Below, piece after piece: positions 35,317-48,400 of a stretch of 64,000 bases of DNA (within the stretch, counting starts at the first letter, position 1; the number at the start of each line of letters is the position of its first letter). Source of the stretch: Tyto alba (Eukaryota > Chordata > Aves > Strigiformes > Tytonidae). Position numbers and translations under genes: made by a program. Location: assembly GCF_018691265.1 (NCBI RefSeq), contig NW_024881296.1, positions 6,603,427 through 6,667,426 on the forward strand, read 5' to 3'. Below the pieces are notes generated by a model. It did not search any database, was not told the DNA's origin, and worked only from the letters and a program-made list of their open reading frames with translations.

Positions 35317-38199
35317 GCTTGGGACTTCTGTAACAAACTGACTGCATGAAAACAAAAATGAAAGGAGAAGAAATGTAATTTTTTTGCTATCTAAGTGGTC
35401 CTGCTTTATTGAGACAGCACAGAGTCACCTGGCTGTTTTACAGTGAATCTGGCCACTTGCTTTTCTGGCAAATAAAATTACTTTCCATGTAATACCACAG
35501 TGGAGAAGTTGGGGGGGGAGTGTGTAATTTTCATTCAGCTTGGAGGAATTCAGTTTTCTGTAGCAGCCAAGCCTTGGGTCTTGGGTTGCTAGCCATAAGG
35601 TGTTGATTAGTTATCAAATAGGCCTTCCCAGTGCATCTGCATGCTTTTGCAAGCTGGATATTTAGTATATTTTTAAATTTGAAAAGATCAGAAAGGCATA
35701 TTTCTATTCTTTTTTTTGTCACATCAAGGTGCTTAGGCACTGATTCAGTAAGGCACTTGCTTGAGGAAGAAAACCCCTGCTTTTGTGCATAGTCAATGCA
35801 CTGCTGAATACTGATGGATGCAAATGTGTTTTAAAGTGTTAGTAGTATCAAACACAATTACAATATGTAATTGAGGAAAGGTGCTTCTCTTATTCCCCCT
35901 ATGTAAATAGATGGTTGTTACTGACATGGGAAGTGTTTGATATTTACTAGCTCACTCTTTAATAGATATATTTTCTTCTTTCTTAGTGTTGAGTCAAAAC
36001 CAGGTTTAAGACACTTTTTTTTTTTTCTTGAGGAGGGAAAAAAAAAGTTGATGGGCATATTGAAATGGGTATCAGCTAATGTGATTATTACTCTAGAGAG
36101 AGGTGCTGCAATTTCATCAAATGGCTTAAAATGAGTTGTTGCATTAAGGAGGTAAGTGGCTTAAATGTAAGAACTCAGCGACACGTACATTATGGGAGTA
36201 TGTCGATAAAAATACAGTTATTTAAACACTGTCTAAGGAAGACCACTCTCAACTTGTATAATGCACAACTCACTGAAGTGTTTTTTAATGAAGAACATAA
36301 ACTAACATGCATATAATGACTTCAGAGAATATTTTCTATGTGACATCTTGGAAATTTAACAGTTGAATAACTGAACTCAGCCTGCGACCTTAGAAATCAC
36401 AGGAACCCTTGGTGAGGAAATAATTTGTAAATTGTATCAAATATAATACAGCTCAGCCATAGATTGTGTTCTATAGATACACTTTATAAAATGCTAGATA
36501 AATCAAAGTATAGTTAAGATTCAGTAAGTAAGATGAAAAAGCTAAATGAGACCTTTGCATTTTAAGAGTTATAAAAATATTCAAAAGTAACTTTATTTGA
36601 AAGCTTGCTTGTGTAAAGAGGTGGTTTGTTTTAATATAGGCTGTGTTGCAATCAGTGCCATCTTATTTTGAATATTTAGTGGTATCTTTGAAATTCAGCA
36701 AATGAGTCAAAGCATAACTGGTTAGGAACCTGCAGCACTTTACATATTTTTATGACATAGGAACTGAGCAGTAGTGGTTATTGTCGTGTCAGATTGATCA
36801 ATCCCTGAGAATGGTTCATTTTTGTTGATAGGTTAAATGCTTGTGTGTCTCTGTAAACAATAAATATTTTCATCTCACTTTGTTTGTGTACAGTTTAATG
36901 CAGGTGTTTAAATCTTCCTTAACAGAAGCAGCACTACAGAATTGCTCAGAGCAGTGCTTTGATAGTTGGCTTTGAATGACCAAGTATCTTTTCCTCCACA
37001 CCACAGTTACCACCCATAAATGCTCTGAAGGTGTTATTCTAATAAAAATCAACGGTGTATGATATAGGTGTATTCAGATAGCCAAGCTCTCTTTAAAACT
37101 GCATATATAATTTCTCAGTTACTTTCAGGAACACCTTAATGAGCTTTCAAGCATTCTGCATTATGTGTTTATAGCAGGGGTGGAGAGATAATCACTTTCA
37201 GAGTTTCTGTACCGATCTATAAAATCCTAGTGGGCTTTACAAAAATGTAAGGTAGTAACACCTGTTTGTCCATAGGTGCTACTAGGGCATTTGATAAAAA
37301 AAAACCCTGAATTGCTGCTTTTGTGGCTGGAGACAGACTGGTTATCTAAAAATAAATTAGATGACTGTTCTGCTGTCCTTTAGTGTCAGGCCAGGTACAG
37401 GAAAGTGTTCTCTTTCCATCAGTGGGAAATGCTCTTTGGCTTCACCTCTCCCTCTTTCATCATCTTACTGGTGCAACTAAGATGTGAACAGCATTGCTGG
37501 TTATGTCTTGCTTTACAGCAATAGACTCTTTTTACTCTTTTTTTTTTTTTTTTTAATTCTTTTTTTTTTCTTGTGCTCTGCCTTGGAGCTGTTTTTATGA
37601 AAAGTTGGTCATCATGAAAGATTGCTATGGTGAAGGAGCTGTTACAACTAAGTTATTTCTGGGCTTTCATAATTTGGATTAGAAGCATTTTGCACATAAT
37701 CTGACATTAGAATGCATGTTGCATCATCTTCTAGAGTTCTAACACATTTTTAAAAAGTTGGTTTGTATTACTACAGTTGAGAGGCTCTTCATCCATTTGT
37801 GACTTTTCTCATTTTCTAAGTGTGTGTCTCATACAATGCATGACATACTATAATGTAGGTTTTTTTTTTAATTACCTTCAGTTGTTTCACAGTGTTCCAA
37901 GGTACCATTTTGATAGTCTTGTAGTTAATTGCCATCAGTTATTTGATATGCTTGAAACTGAGGGAATTATTAGAAATATTTGAGGCTTGCCTTTTTTTCA
38001 GCAAGCTAGCTGAATTGGTTTGGTGTAGTTTCTGTATCTGATGTGCAGGCAAAGCAAGCTATGGTTGGAAGGCTATGCAGAAAACCAAAGTCTTTGTAAT
38101 TAAATTTCAGATATGTGATGATAAACAACCGAAATTACTCTGATCTTCAGAACAGGGACATGGCAGAAGGGTAAACAGCACATAGACAGTCTACCCAAA

Positions 38200-38560
38200 G
38201 CCCTAGTAACATCCTGGCTGGATTCTGTGATGGCTGAGGGCACTGCGAGTGCTCTCTGGCTGGAGCTGGGGGTCAGGCTGCGACTGCCTCCTCACTCCCT
38301 TACCCTCTGGGGAAGGCGTGGGTGTTTGTGGCGAGGTGCTGGTCCCAGGTCTGTGTCCATCCACTCCTCCTCTGCCTTCCACTCGGGTGCAGCTGTGCTG
38401 GGGCAAAGGACCTGCAGCACTCTGCTCATAGCATCCTCTGAACAGCTTGTGGCTTGCACTGTAATCTGAGTATAATTCAGGCTGAGGCGCTGCTCTGGTA
38501 GCCAGGCGAGGGACCTGGGCTGCTGGGCTGGCCAGAAGGCAAACCTGGAGTCCATAAAGG
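38200..38560. other. GC-rich patch inside AT-rich intron 1
   Basis: About 360 bp with clearly higher GC than its flanks, open for 60-90 codons on both strands (for example 38292-38555 minus and 38227-38469 plus). No splice pair, known protein or named repeat recognised. Could be an unknown repeat, a lineage-specific exon or a regulatory element. Confidence 0.35.
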
Positions 38561-40790
38561 AGCTGAATGGTAAACCTGTCTAGGGGGTTACCTGCAATGT
38601 TATGAGGAGTGCAGAGATGATTGGGTTTTGTGTGGACTAGCTCAGGATACTGGAATTGTACCGCTTTGGCTCCAATCGTTTTTAGATTTGCATCCAGTTC
38701 ACTCGGTGCAATTATCTAACACTTTGGCCAATTTAAACCTTACTTACATTAGCTTAGTTTAAATTTGGTGTTTGAAGAGCTGTAATTATCTGTCTGCTTC
38801 AGAAATTCAAAGTGATTTGGTGAGATCAGTTTTAAACTGATTTTAATGGAACCAGAGAACCTTTTCCATTTTACAGATGAGGCCTGTGACTAGCCTTTGT
38901 AAATGATGATAAAGTATATCCGGTCTTAGAATGACTTTTTTTCTGCATGACTGATTTCTTCTACTGAAGGCAAATTTAGGCTGTTATTTTGTATATAAAC
39001 TAAAAGAATTAAATTCTAAAGAACATTTTGTTCAATTTTTGTTCCCTTATTCCATGAGCAGTTCCTATTTGTTAAGACTTCCATTAAATTACTCCCAGTA
39101 CAGCATTTCACTGTCTTTTTATGGTAGACAGGCTGATGAACTTCGTGACCTTTTTTATTTCTGATTTCTGTGATGCTTTTTTAAATCTGACAAAAAAGAA
39201 TGTAAGAGACAGCTAGGGTATTCTAATTTATGGTGATAGGAAGCAGAATACCGAAGCTTAGCTGCAGTCCCATGGTGAGATGTGCCACTATTCTAGTATG
39301 TGGAAAATGTATAAATTGCTTTTGTTGAAGGTTATTTGGAGAGAGTGCAGTGAATGTTGGGAAAAGTCTCCTGGGATGTTTCAGGTCTCACGCTTAAATT
39401 TTTGTACAGGATGTCATTGTAGTGAGGTGTGCATGAGAGCTGTGCTATGAGTTGTTGAGTTTAGAATATGTGCACATCTATCAATGTAAAAATTGACAAA
39501 GCATTTGATTAGACATGAACACTATATTGCAAGTAAATAAAAAATCTGAAATTTGTGCTTTTGGAAGAGCTCTGCGTGGGTGTTGAGAATAATTCTAACA
39601 CCTGAGATTCTGACAATTGATTCTGTTTCAGTGAGTAGAGGGTAGCTAATTGAGGACATAATTCAGCTAGTCACTAGATCTCTTTGAAGGGTAATTTTTG
39701 GAAAATAGGTCTGGTCAATATGTTTTTGTGTTACAAAATGGATGATGGTGCAGAGCTTGTATTCCCATTGATTGTGTGCAGGACAGATGAATGGAGTACC
39801 TTTTGACTAGTGGTAAATCCATAAGAAACTGAAAGTAGTCACCATGTAATCTTTCAACCATGATTTTTTTTTTCCTAGAAATGTACAGAAACCAAAGACA
39901 ATTTACCATGTTCTGATTTCTCACCTTTTAATGCTTGTTGTGTTTTTTTTTTTTTTATATTGATTCTTTTTATTCTGCTCTACGAACAGCAAATTTATCT
40001 TTACATCTGTGTAAGTAAGGTATATGCAGGGAAATTGAGCTAATGAGCAGAGGCTCCTTCTTAATGATATCAATACTGCAGTAATGCTACCAAGCATATG
40101 GTGGCATTAATTTTCTAGGACTGGTGGTCCTGCCTGTGAAACTTTAACTTTACATTTCAAAAGATAGATAGTACAGTAAATCCAAATGACAACTTACACA
40201 ATACCTCACTAGACTGTTATCTGCAGCCATGGAGTGCTATAGAGTCGCATCTGTTCTGGAAGCAGAATATGAATCACTTGCTCATACTAATAAAATACGG
40301 ATATGAACACAAGAAAATGGACGTGAGCAACAACAGATTACACACTGAGTTTCTTTGTGAGTGTGATTATCATCTTTCTGATGCACATTAAGTCCTATCC
40401 TAGATGTGCTTATAAGTCTGAGAATCATTCTGGATCAGAGAGACTTAAACAAGGTCTGTGCTTTAGTGTGCTGCTAAGCAAATTGAGAATGAAGCAGCAC
40501 AGAGTGGCGCTATGAATAGGGAAGATGTGATTCATTGTATCCAGGTTTGTGTTCTGATGGACATGATTATGTAAGCAAGTTCACTTAAAAGCATGTGCAA
40601 ACTCTTTAGAAAGTGAATGAATACACACAGTGTTCTCTTATCTGCAGTATGGTCAGTGTCTTTTTTTTTTTTGTTTGAAAGGGAAAGTGATGCACTGTTT
40701 GAAATTCCTGAAACTTATTCTCAGATGCTGCAGTATGTTAAACCTAGAAAATCACAAAAACGCTTTAATGACTTTTCTCCCCTCCCCCAG

Positions 40791-41779
40791 ATGGTCAGGA
40801 GCACTTAATGCCTGCAGGCTCTCTTCGTAAAAAGAAACTGGCAAAAAGACCTGGATACATGAGGTCAGAAGCTCAGTGACAGATAGAGTTTCAGTCCCTG
40901 GGTGCCTGCAAACTGTTCAGGCCAGAGGAGCTCAAACATGGCAAGCAGCGTTGTGGAGACTTTGAGAACTTCTCTCTACACAGACGATGCCAAAATAACT
41001 TTGAATTCTTATGCTGTAGTGCAGTGAGTAGTACCGTGGTTCCTGCTAATGGGGTAACAGTGTTGGCCACTACTGGAGATATGGCAGGACGCTGCAAAAA
41101 TTTTTCATGTTGCAAGACTCCACGGTCAGAAAACACAGAGATAGCGGCTTACCCTGCTGCAGAAACAAGCAAAGGAGATGTTTCTGCTGTATGCTGTACA
41201 CGGCAGAAAAGCCATGGCGCTGAAGTGAGCAAGCCCCCAAACGCATATACTGTGGATCACTCAGAAGTGAATAACAACGGTGAATATCAACACATGGATG
41301 TTATTTCTTGTTCTCTTGGTGCACACGATAGCTTTACTTCAAGTTTCAGCTTCATACAGCTCTCCCTGAACTCAGCCTCTGGAGTAAGGGGTGCTGAAGG
41401 CAAGTCAACCGTCAAGGAAGCTGAGTATGTTCTGCATCCCAGCACTGCAGGAAATTTGCAGAAGCCAGAAGAGACGTCGCAAATTTGTGAGCACTTGGGA
41501 GCTCTGCATTGCTTCTCCAGGCCTAGTGAGGATTTGGAGTATGAAAATGAGACCACAGCAAATGATAAACTACAGGACTGTGAGACTGTGTCTCTGTCAG
41601 ATACAGATGCGACACTTTCATATTCTACAGATTCCTTAGATGCAGCATCTGCTGGCTCTTCTGTCACCTCAGGCTATGAAAGTAGCTTTACTGTTAGTGA
41701 CCATAACTGGGATTCTTTGATGAAAAAATATGAACCAGTGCTACAAGACTGCCTGCTTGGCAACCGCAGTACATTAAAG
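40791..41779 (+). CDS. DISC1: DISC1 exon 2, N-terminal head, with one in-frame TGA
   Basis: The acceptor is TTTTCTCCCCTCCCCCAG and the donor AAG|GTTAGT; 989 nt, phase 1 in, phase 0 out. It codes for codons 38-367. Recognisable features: a basic cluster KKKLAKRPGYMR (codons 51-62) aligning with the human RRRRLARRPGYMR nuclear-localisation motif; a conserved TSSFSFIQLSL (codons 219-229); and HNWDSLMKKYEPVLQDCLL near the end (codons 342-360), matching HSWDTLLRKWEPVLRDCLL of human. The head is Ser/Thr-rich and otherwise poorly conserved, as in other species. Odd: codon 67 (40877-40879) is TGA; the frame is then open for 300 codons. Identity is firm; whether this allele makes full-length protein is not. 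Confidence 0.92.
40877..40879 (+). other. DISC1: In-frame TGA in DISC1 exon 2
   Basis: Reading from the exon start, GCT CAG TGA CAG ATA. The residues on both sides (YMRSEAQ and QIEFQSLGACKLFR) align without gaps to human YMRSSTG and GIGFLSPAVGTLFR, so the TGA sits at a sense position. Base C follows the stop, the leakiest context for UGA. Confidence 0.85.
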
Positions 41780-44700
41780 GTTAGTAGTCTCACTTCATCT
41801 TTGATTCCTCCTCCTGGCCCTCAAAACATTTGTATTTATAGTGCCAAAGTCACAGTTGATGTAGGAGTTGGGGTATTAATGGCTTTTGTGGCATTTGTTC
41901 ATAGAGGTTTACAGTAACACTCAGCATGATAAAAGTGAGAGAACTGGTTTTGTTTTCTTTTTGGTTCTGTAAAAAAAAAAAAAAAAAGTGATGTTGCAGT
42001 ACCCTATTCCTATGTTATATGGAAACTGTGATCCTCTCACTTCTAATAATGTCACACATCGGTTTCAGAATTCAACAAATAGCATTTTCTTTCACAGGTA
42101 GCTGACTTGTCTGCAGTTTGGAGTATATGTAGTACAAAATTTAGGGGTTGTAAGAAATCTTTTCTTGAAGCACCATGATTTAACAACGTTAAACTTTGTA
42201 ACTGGAAATGTGATAGTTTAGCCAAAGATTTCTTGCAGTGAGTCACCTGTATGAGAGTAGCCTGTAATCTAATAGATGGTACTCTCCCCACATGAAGAAA
42301 AATGGGGGTCAAGTCCCTGCTCTAAATCCAACTGGGAATTGAACTTTTTTTTTTTTTTTTTTTTTTACCTCAGAGGAATACTGGGCTGTTGAGTCAGGAG
42401 TCTTTTTGCACATGTGTATACCTGCATGTATACGTACTGCATATGCAGGTAGTCTCATTTGCTGTGTTCTTCGTGGGATACGGGTGGGGAAACTTTAAGA
42501 ATTATCAGTTATGTTTTGTTATACAGTTTTTGAGATGGTGGGGTGGGCTTTGGAGGGAAACCATATTGAGCTTACCTGCAATAAGGAGCCAAATATTGGC
42601 TTTATTGTGCATGTAGGAAGCAGCAATCCAGAGATGAATGTGGACATGATGGGTTTCACAAATTTAAGGTGCACTAAGTGGGTGGTGGGGTTTTTCTGTG
42701 GTGTTTTTTTGTTTGTCTGGGTGTTGCATTTTTTTTTTGTGGTTTTTTTTTTTTTTTTTAGTGTCTCACTAGTGCTGAGTTTCTGAGATGCCTTTCAGAA
42801 ACCCAGGTTCTTGTGACTTCTCAGCTCAGACATACCTGCTGAGATGCACTATATTGTCTTTAGGCCTGATGCAGCAACCTGCTCTGGGGACACTTTGCAT
42901 AACCCTCCTGTCTGGGTAAGACAGAAGGTTGAGAAACTTTTATTCTTGCTTTACTCTCCATGACATCTGACCTGATGATTCTCTCTAATACTTACTTTTC
43001 ATAGAGGATGCACGTAGGACTCAAACTAAGTTCTCTTATTCACATACTTCATGCACATTGATGTGGAGCAGTTTCTTTGGCTTCGTGCCTGGAATGAAAA
43101 TGTGCCCATAGTCTGGGATGGTTTGGGAAATTAATTCACTGCAAATTGGGGAATATATAACATAATCAAAACAGGAAATTATTTTTCTGTCTTTTCAGTA
43201 TGCTTATTTGATAGGCACAAAAGAAACATTGCTGCCTTTAATTTCTGTATTCATTGAATGGAGAATTGGGGATTTGTGCCCTCAGATGTCTTTGCCCTTG
43301 GTTAGCCAGTCGTGTATGTTTAATTTGAAGCACCTTCCTATTGTAATGATAATGATCAAGTCTCAAACTTTTCAGAAAGGAACAAAGGCAACTGTACTCA
43401 AGAAAAGGAGACAATACTAAAGTTGTTTAAATCATGCTTTTTCTGCACTTACTGAAAAAAAAAAAAAATTGGTCATCACATGGTACAAATATAGGACATG
43501 CCACACTGAAGCATCTCTTTGATTAGTTGAGCTCCAAAGGTCATACCAGCCTGCAAATAGAAAGCACTTTACTGTGACAGCATCAGTCAGTTTGCTGTGG
43601 GCATGCCTAGGCTGCGGTACCCAAGTAGACTTTAAATGACCTGACACTGTGAGCTCATGATGGAATAAACACAGCAAACAGCAGCAGAGCTGTACTCTCA
43701 GTATAGATGGTTGTTATACATAATATATATGAAAAAAGTGTCATTTGAATCATTTCTACTGCAGGCTTCTTTGAAACTCTATCAAAAGTGTGGCATAAAA
43801 CACAGAAAATAAATTATGGTGAAGATTCAGAGCTCCTCCCTTCAATATGTTACACATTCCTCACCAGCTTCAGGGAAAAAAAAGATTGGAGTTTCAGGTT
43901 GTGAAAAACAAAATAAAATAAAGCCTTGAAGAAAAGGGAGTATATACAATGTTGTTTTTTGTTTTCGTTTTTCCTCTAGGGCATCCTATAGCCTAGTGTT
44001 AATCAAGCATTTTTTGATTCTTTTCTGGCTTTATAGTTCATTTCTGACTAGTCCACTTTCACATCCCATATGACAGATACTATTAATTTAAATGTCTTGC
44101 CTAATTTGTGTGTTGATTGTGCAGTCATGATAACTGAGTGTTTCTATTAAGTTACAGGCTGGCTGTACCTATTTTTCTCTACGCAATTTAGAGTTTAAAT
44201 ATAGGGATTTAAATATGAAAGATTTTCAGGGAGGAGTGAGATCTTTTGTAAATGCAGAATGTCAGAAGTATGGATTTTCTTGTTTTGGAAAATGCTTTCC
44301 CAAGCGCTTTCAGGGTTTGGCCAATGAGAATATATGTTGCTGCTTTTTTCGGGCTTACCTTATTCAGTGCTGATAATGGCTTGTTTGGTACTGGTCATGT
44401 ATAAATTTAATAAGAAAACACTTTTCAGTCTTGTAACTGTAGCCATGTTAGGCTGTGGTTGGCAAGGCAATGAGAGGACTCTCTACCTTCTAACCAAATT
44501 CTTCTAACAGTAAAAACTTTTAATGGCCTTTGAATGCACACCTGACCTTCCAATTTTTTTAGTAAATTCAGAACTTTGGTCCAGACCCTTTCATGTTAAC
44601 AGAGAGAAGCAGTAACTTTTGAAATAAAACTTCATTATTATCACACTTTCTTTGGCTGTGAAAGGGCACTCTGTTTGTGGTAGAGGTATTCTTAGTGTTT

Positions 44701-45343
44701 TGCCTTTTTTCCCCATGCAGCATTTTTAGCGTGAACATTTCTGAAAATGCAAACTTCAGTGTTATGTAGATGAGTCTAAATGATATTTTAATGTAACTTC
44801 ATTGGCTGCATATGAACAGAATTTTCTGTGCCACAACATAAGTATACCTGTTCCAAAATATTCATACTGTATTTTTCTTTTTACTTAAAGAAGAAAATGT
44901 AGTTTGTATATGGAAATCCTGGATTTGTTCTGTGCAAAACTCATAGGAAAAAAAAATGTTAGAATAGGCTCAAGAATGCACTGTTGAGTACAATGTGATC
45001 AGAAGTAGATGTCATGCTGCCAGAATCCTCTAATAATCCTTTCTTTGATTTATTCAAAGAGTGAAAAATATCCTGTGATCACATGATCTCTTTTGCTTTT
45101 CAAGAAATACTGTTTGTTATTCTCTGCATGTGTTTGGACTAAAGCCATGCTTGACTTAAGTAGCTGCAGTTCAGCTGACTTCCAAATAGGTCCGTCCACT
45201 TAACAAATGTTGGGGGTTAACTCTCAAAATTGGGCCATTCTAGCAATGTAGTAATTCCATTCAATTTATGTTATGTAGAGGTTAATTGCCTAAATATTTT
45301 AAAATGTAACTTCTTCATAATTAACTTTTTTCTCTTTGCATAG
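41780..45343 (+). other. DISC1: DISC1 intron 2 (3.56 kb)
   Basis: Starts GTTAGT and ends TCTTTGCATAG. The exon-2 frame stays open for 45 codons into the intron, to a stop at 41915-41917. Holds A17 at 41971-41987, T22 at 42345-42366, T17 at 42743-42759 and a 13-A run near 43452. No exon, RNA gene or transposon recognised. Confidence 0.85.
42345..42366 (+). repeat. Poly-T tract, about 22 T
   Basis: Homopolymer in intron 2, one of the series of T tracts on the sense strand. Confidence 0.9.
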
Positions 45344-45413
45344 ATAAAATCCTTGATTTTACGGCTTCAGAGGCTTCAGGAAAAAGCAATAGAGGAAGAT
45401 GACTATGATAGAG
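45344..45413 (+). CDS. DISC1: DISC1 exon 3, start of coiled coil
   Basis: A 70-nt exon between TTTGCATAG and G|GTGAGAG; phase 0 in, phase 1 out. It encodes IKSLILRLQRLQEKAIEEDDYDR, aligning with human ISLRLKLQKLQEDAVENDDYDK over the same exon and with the same phases. Heptad-like Leu/Ile spacing marks the first coiled-coil helix of the protein. With exon 2 this makes the continuous sequence ...NRSTLK-IKSLILRLQ. The frame is intact and both splice sites are strong, which argues that the gene is functional. Confidence 0.92.
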
Positions 45414-48400
45414 GTGAGAGTTGCTCCCCTTGCTCCCCCACTGAATCACGCTGTTTTTTTTTTTTTTTACCTTCCCCCTCCTTCCTCTATTAACTTTATA
45501 TTTGCTACATAGCAGTGTGTAGGTGTGGAAGGCAAGTTCAATGAACTGTATTGTTTATGCTGTCATATGACAGGAAACAAATTAAAGAAAGAAGTAGGTC
45601 AGCAGCAGGTAGCAACAGTTTTTATTTTCTTGAGCCACATCACCATGTGGGAAGGTTGAAATTCAAATATCCACCATCTGGATCAGCTGTTTTGAAGCAG
45701 CATGACTTTAAAAAATGCAGAAATGAATGAAAGCTTTGAAGGGAGAAAGGACAGGCACTGGCTGCTGACAGAGTGTGATTTGTTGCTTGCCACATTTAGT
45801 TATGACACTACAGCAGGGCTCAAACACAGAAATTAGGTCAGTAGCTATTATAAAAGTGAATGATACTGTCTTGTGGGATTAACTTGATGTCCACTGGGTT
45901 GAATCAAAACCAGCTAGAGAATATGGTGGTGATACAGCTGCTGGCAAGTATTTGAGTAGTGCTTTTCCTTTCAAATGCCTTTGCACTTCTGATAAGGTCT
46001 GTGTGTGCGTGCGTTAATAATTAGAGCATCTATTAACACACATCTCTGGTTTGTTACTGTTTCCTCTTATGGTAGTCTGTGTTCAGGTACTCGGTGTTTT
46101 GATGGTCTTGAGGTTCTAGATGAAATTCTTCCTGCTAAATCTGTATTCATTTGGGAAGCCCTACACCCTACAAACGTTTCAGTAAAATCTGCATGGGTCC
46201 TTCAGAGAATAAGGCTGGACAAAGATAGTTCCTTTCTTGCCGCCTTTTTAATCTCAGCTTTTGGGAAGCTGGGAAGTGGTCAGACTTCTGGTTTGCCTTT
46301 CAAAATTAATGTGTGAAGCTTTGCAGTTGTACCCATGGCTCTATTTCCTTGCCCCCAAAGGTGTCCCCCAAGACAATTATGTTATAATAGTGTCTAGGGA
46401 GTAGGTGTGTAGCCCTTTTGCAAGAGTGGTTCTGTTGGCCTGTTAAAGGCTTGCCTGTATGTAGGAGAAAAGTCTGCTAATGTCACAAGTCATTCTTTTA
46501 GTGTGGCATCTCCTGGAGGGGAAAACCTTTTAGGTATGTTAAAAGCTGAGGATGTTGTAGATATTAATGGGTTTAATCTCTGTCAAATAGACATTATTGA
46601 TGTGTATGCTTTACATATGTAACACTCATAACTCTTCTTTTTTAAGTGCCTGTGGGTTGAGTTCCCAGTTGGAGACTTCCCAACAGCTGTGTACTCAGTA
46701 CGCGTGGTTCCCACAGATTCCAGCTGGGATTCTCTGGGCAGTCAGCCACTCCGACAACAGTATTTTAGTCTATCAGGTGTGACATCTGTGTGTGATGCCA
46801 CACAGTTGTTGACTACAGCAGAAAATGGTGTCTTGTCTAACCTTGCACAGAAAACTCTTGTGTAGTTTTCCAGGGTGCTAGTCTTGTATCTTTAAAACAG
46901 GACCACCTTTCTGCTGACCATCATTTTATCAATTACCCTTTTCAGTTTCCACCCTAGTTACCAGACAGGTAGCACAGAGGGCAGTTTGCAGAATCTTACA
47001 CTAATTCCCTTCAGAAAAATGGTCTGGCTGAAATGCCATTTCACCAGGTGTCTTGGACACAGTTTACAGAGAGTAAAAGTGGCAGCAGTAATGGAGAGGA
47101 GCATCCACAGGTGGGTTTGCTCTTTTCTGTGCTAAGTCTGGTGTATATATAGACAGAAAACATTTGTCTTGATATAGGACTAGATACTGAGGTTCTTGAG
47201 AGGCTTTGTCATGGGTTCCTCCATGCCTTTGAAAACTGGAACTCCATCTTCAAACAACCTTTTTAAGAAAATTCCACATTCTATGCATGTGTGTGACCAT
47301 GCATCTTTAATTTCATCAATTCCTAGTTTTTGAGTCCTTGACCCGCTTTCTGTCATACTGGTCTTTCTTCATTTTCTGATACAACTGTCAGCTGGGGTTT
47401 TTTTGTGACTACCTTTCATTATTTTCGTGGTATCTGAACTGGCTTCTTAAGTTTTTTCTTTTGTGAAACGTGGACAGCATATCTCCAGGGAAAGACTCAC
47501 ATGGAGAAGGTGCAGTGCTGCAAGAAGAATGAGCTGTGACCTTCCCTCCTTCTCTTGCAGTGGCAAGCCTTCCACATTTGCTTTTAGAGCTATGTCACTG
47601 CTGCTGGTGGAGAACAAAGTCCTGTCTGGCGTGAAGAGAAGTTTGAAAGCTTATTAAAGAGCTTACAGATTGGCCCAGTACCAATTTCTGTTCAAGTGAA
47701 ATCTGTAATTAGCCTTCTTTAAAGGGATCTTATTGCCAAATATTGCTAGCAGGGGATGGAATTGCTAAATGTGCAGAGCTGTGATGTGGGGCATAAATGG
47801 AAATATATTATCAGGGAGTGGGAGAAACTGACACACTGTATGCGGAGGGCTGATGGCATTTTAACTATAATGCTAAAAAGAAAATTACTATCTCTGTAAT
47901 TTGAGGGATGACTTTGAGTATAGAGCGAGTCCTCTGTTAAGAGCAGAACTGTTTTGAACTGGATATTGTGGTAGTGCTGTGTGTGTGGTGATAGCACAGG
48001 TCATGGGAGTGCTGCAGGGGAAGGAGAGATCTGGTATGGTGTGAATAGCTGTGAAATACCCAGTATGTGAGAGAGTAGAGGAGAGGGGAGGAGTATGGGT
48101 GGCTATACCCTCAGCTGGAAAACTAAATTGTCAATAATTATATTATCATTTGTAACTATGCTACTACTTCAGTAGTAGAGGCTCTTCTCCAACTTCAACC
48201 ACAGACAAGAATTTAAGATTTTCTGCCTTTGTCTCTCTGAGAGCTGTCCAGTCGTGCAGGGGAGGGCTTGATTCTTAACAGGAGTGTGGTGGGAGAGAGG
48301 CGGGTTAGCACTTCAAACTCCTCCAAGTGTTCGGGACTGCTTTCTGCTGTCTGACACTGCAAACTTAGCAACTTAAGGGAAGGCAAGCATCTACTGTCTG

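Larger units (their letters stand above)
20548..40790 (+). other. DISC1: DISC1 intron 1 (about 20.2 kb)
   Basis: Bounded by GTGAGC at 20548 and a strong polypyrimidine tract plus CAG ending at 40790. It contains the antisense LTR at 21.70 kb, an antisense CR1 end at 29.46 kb and several long poly-T tracts. 22800-29450 and 29740-38190 hold no exon or RNA gene that I can support. A GC-rich patch lies at 38.2-38.56 kb and a G-rich stretch at 32.0-32.5 kb. Confidence 0.8.
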
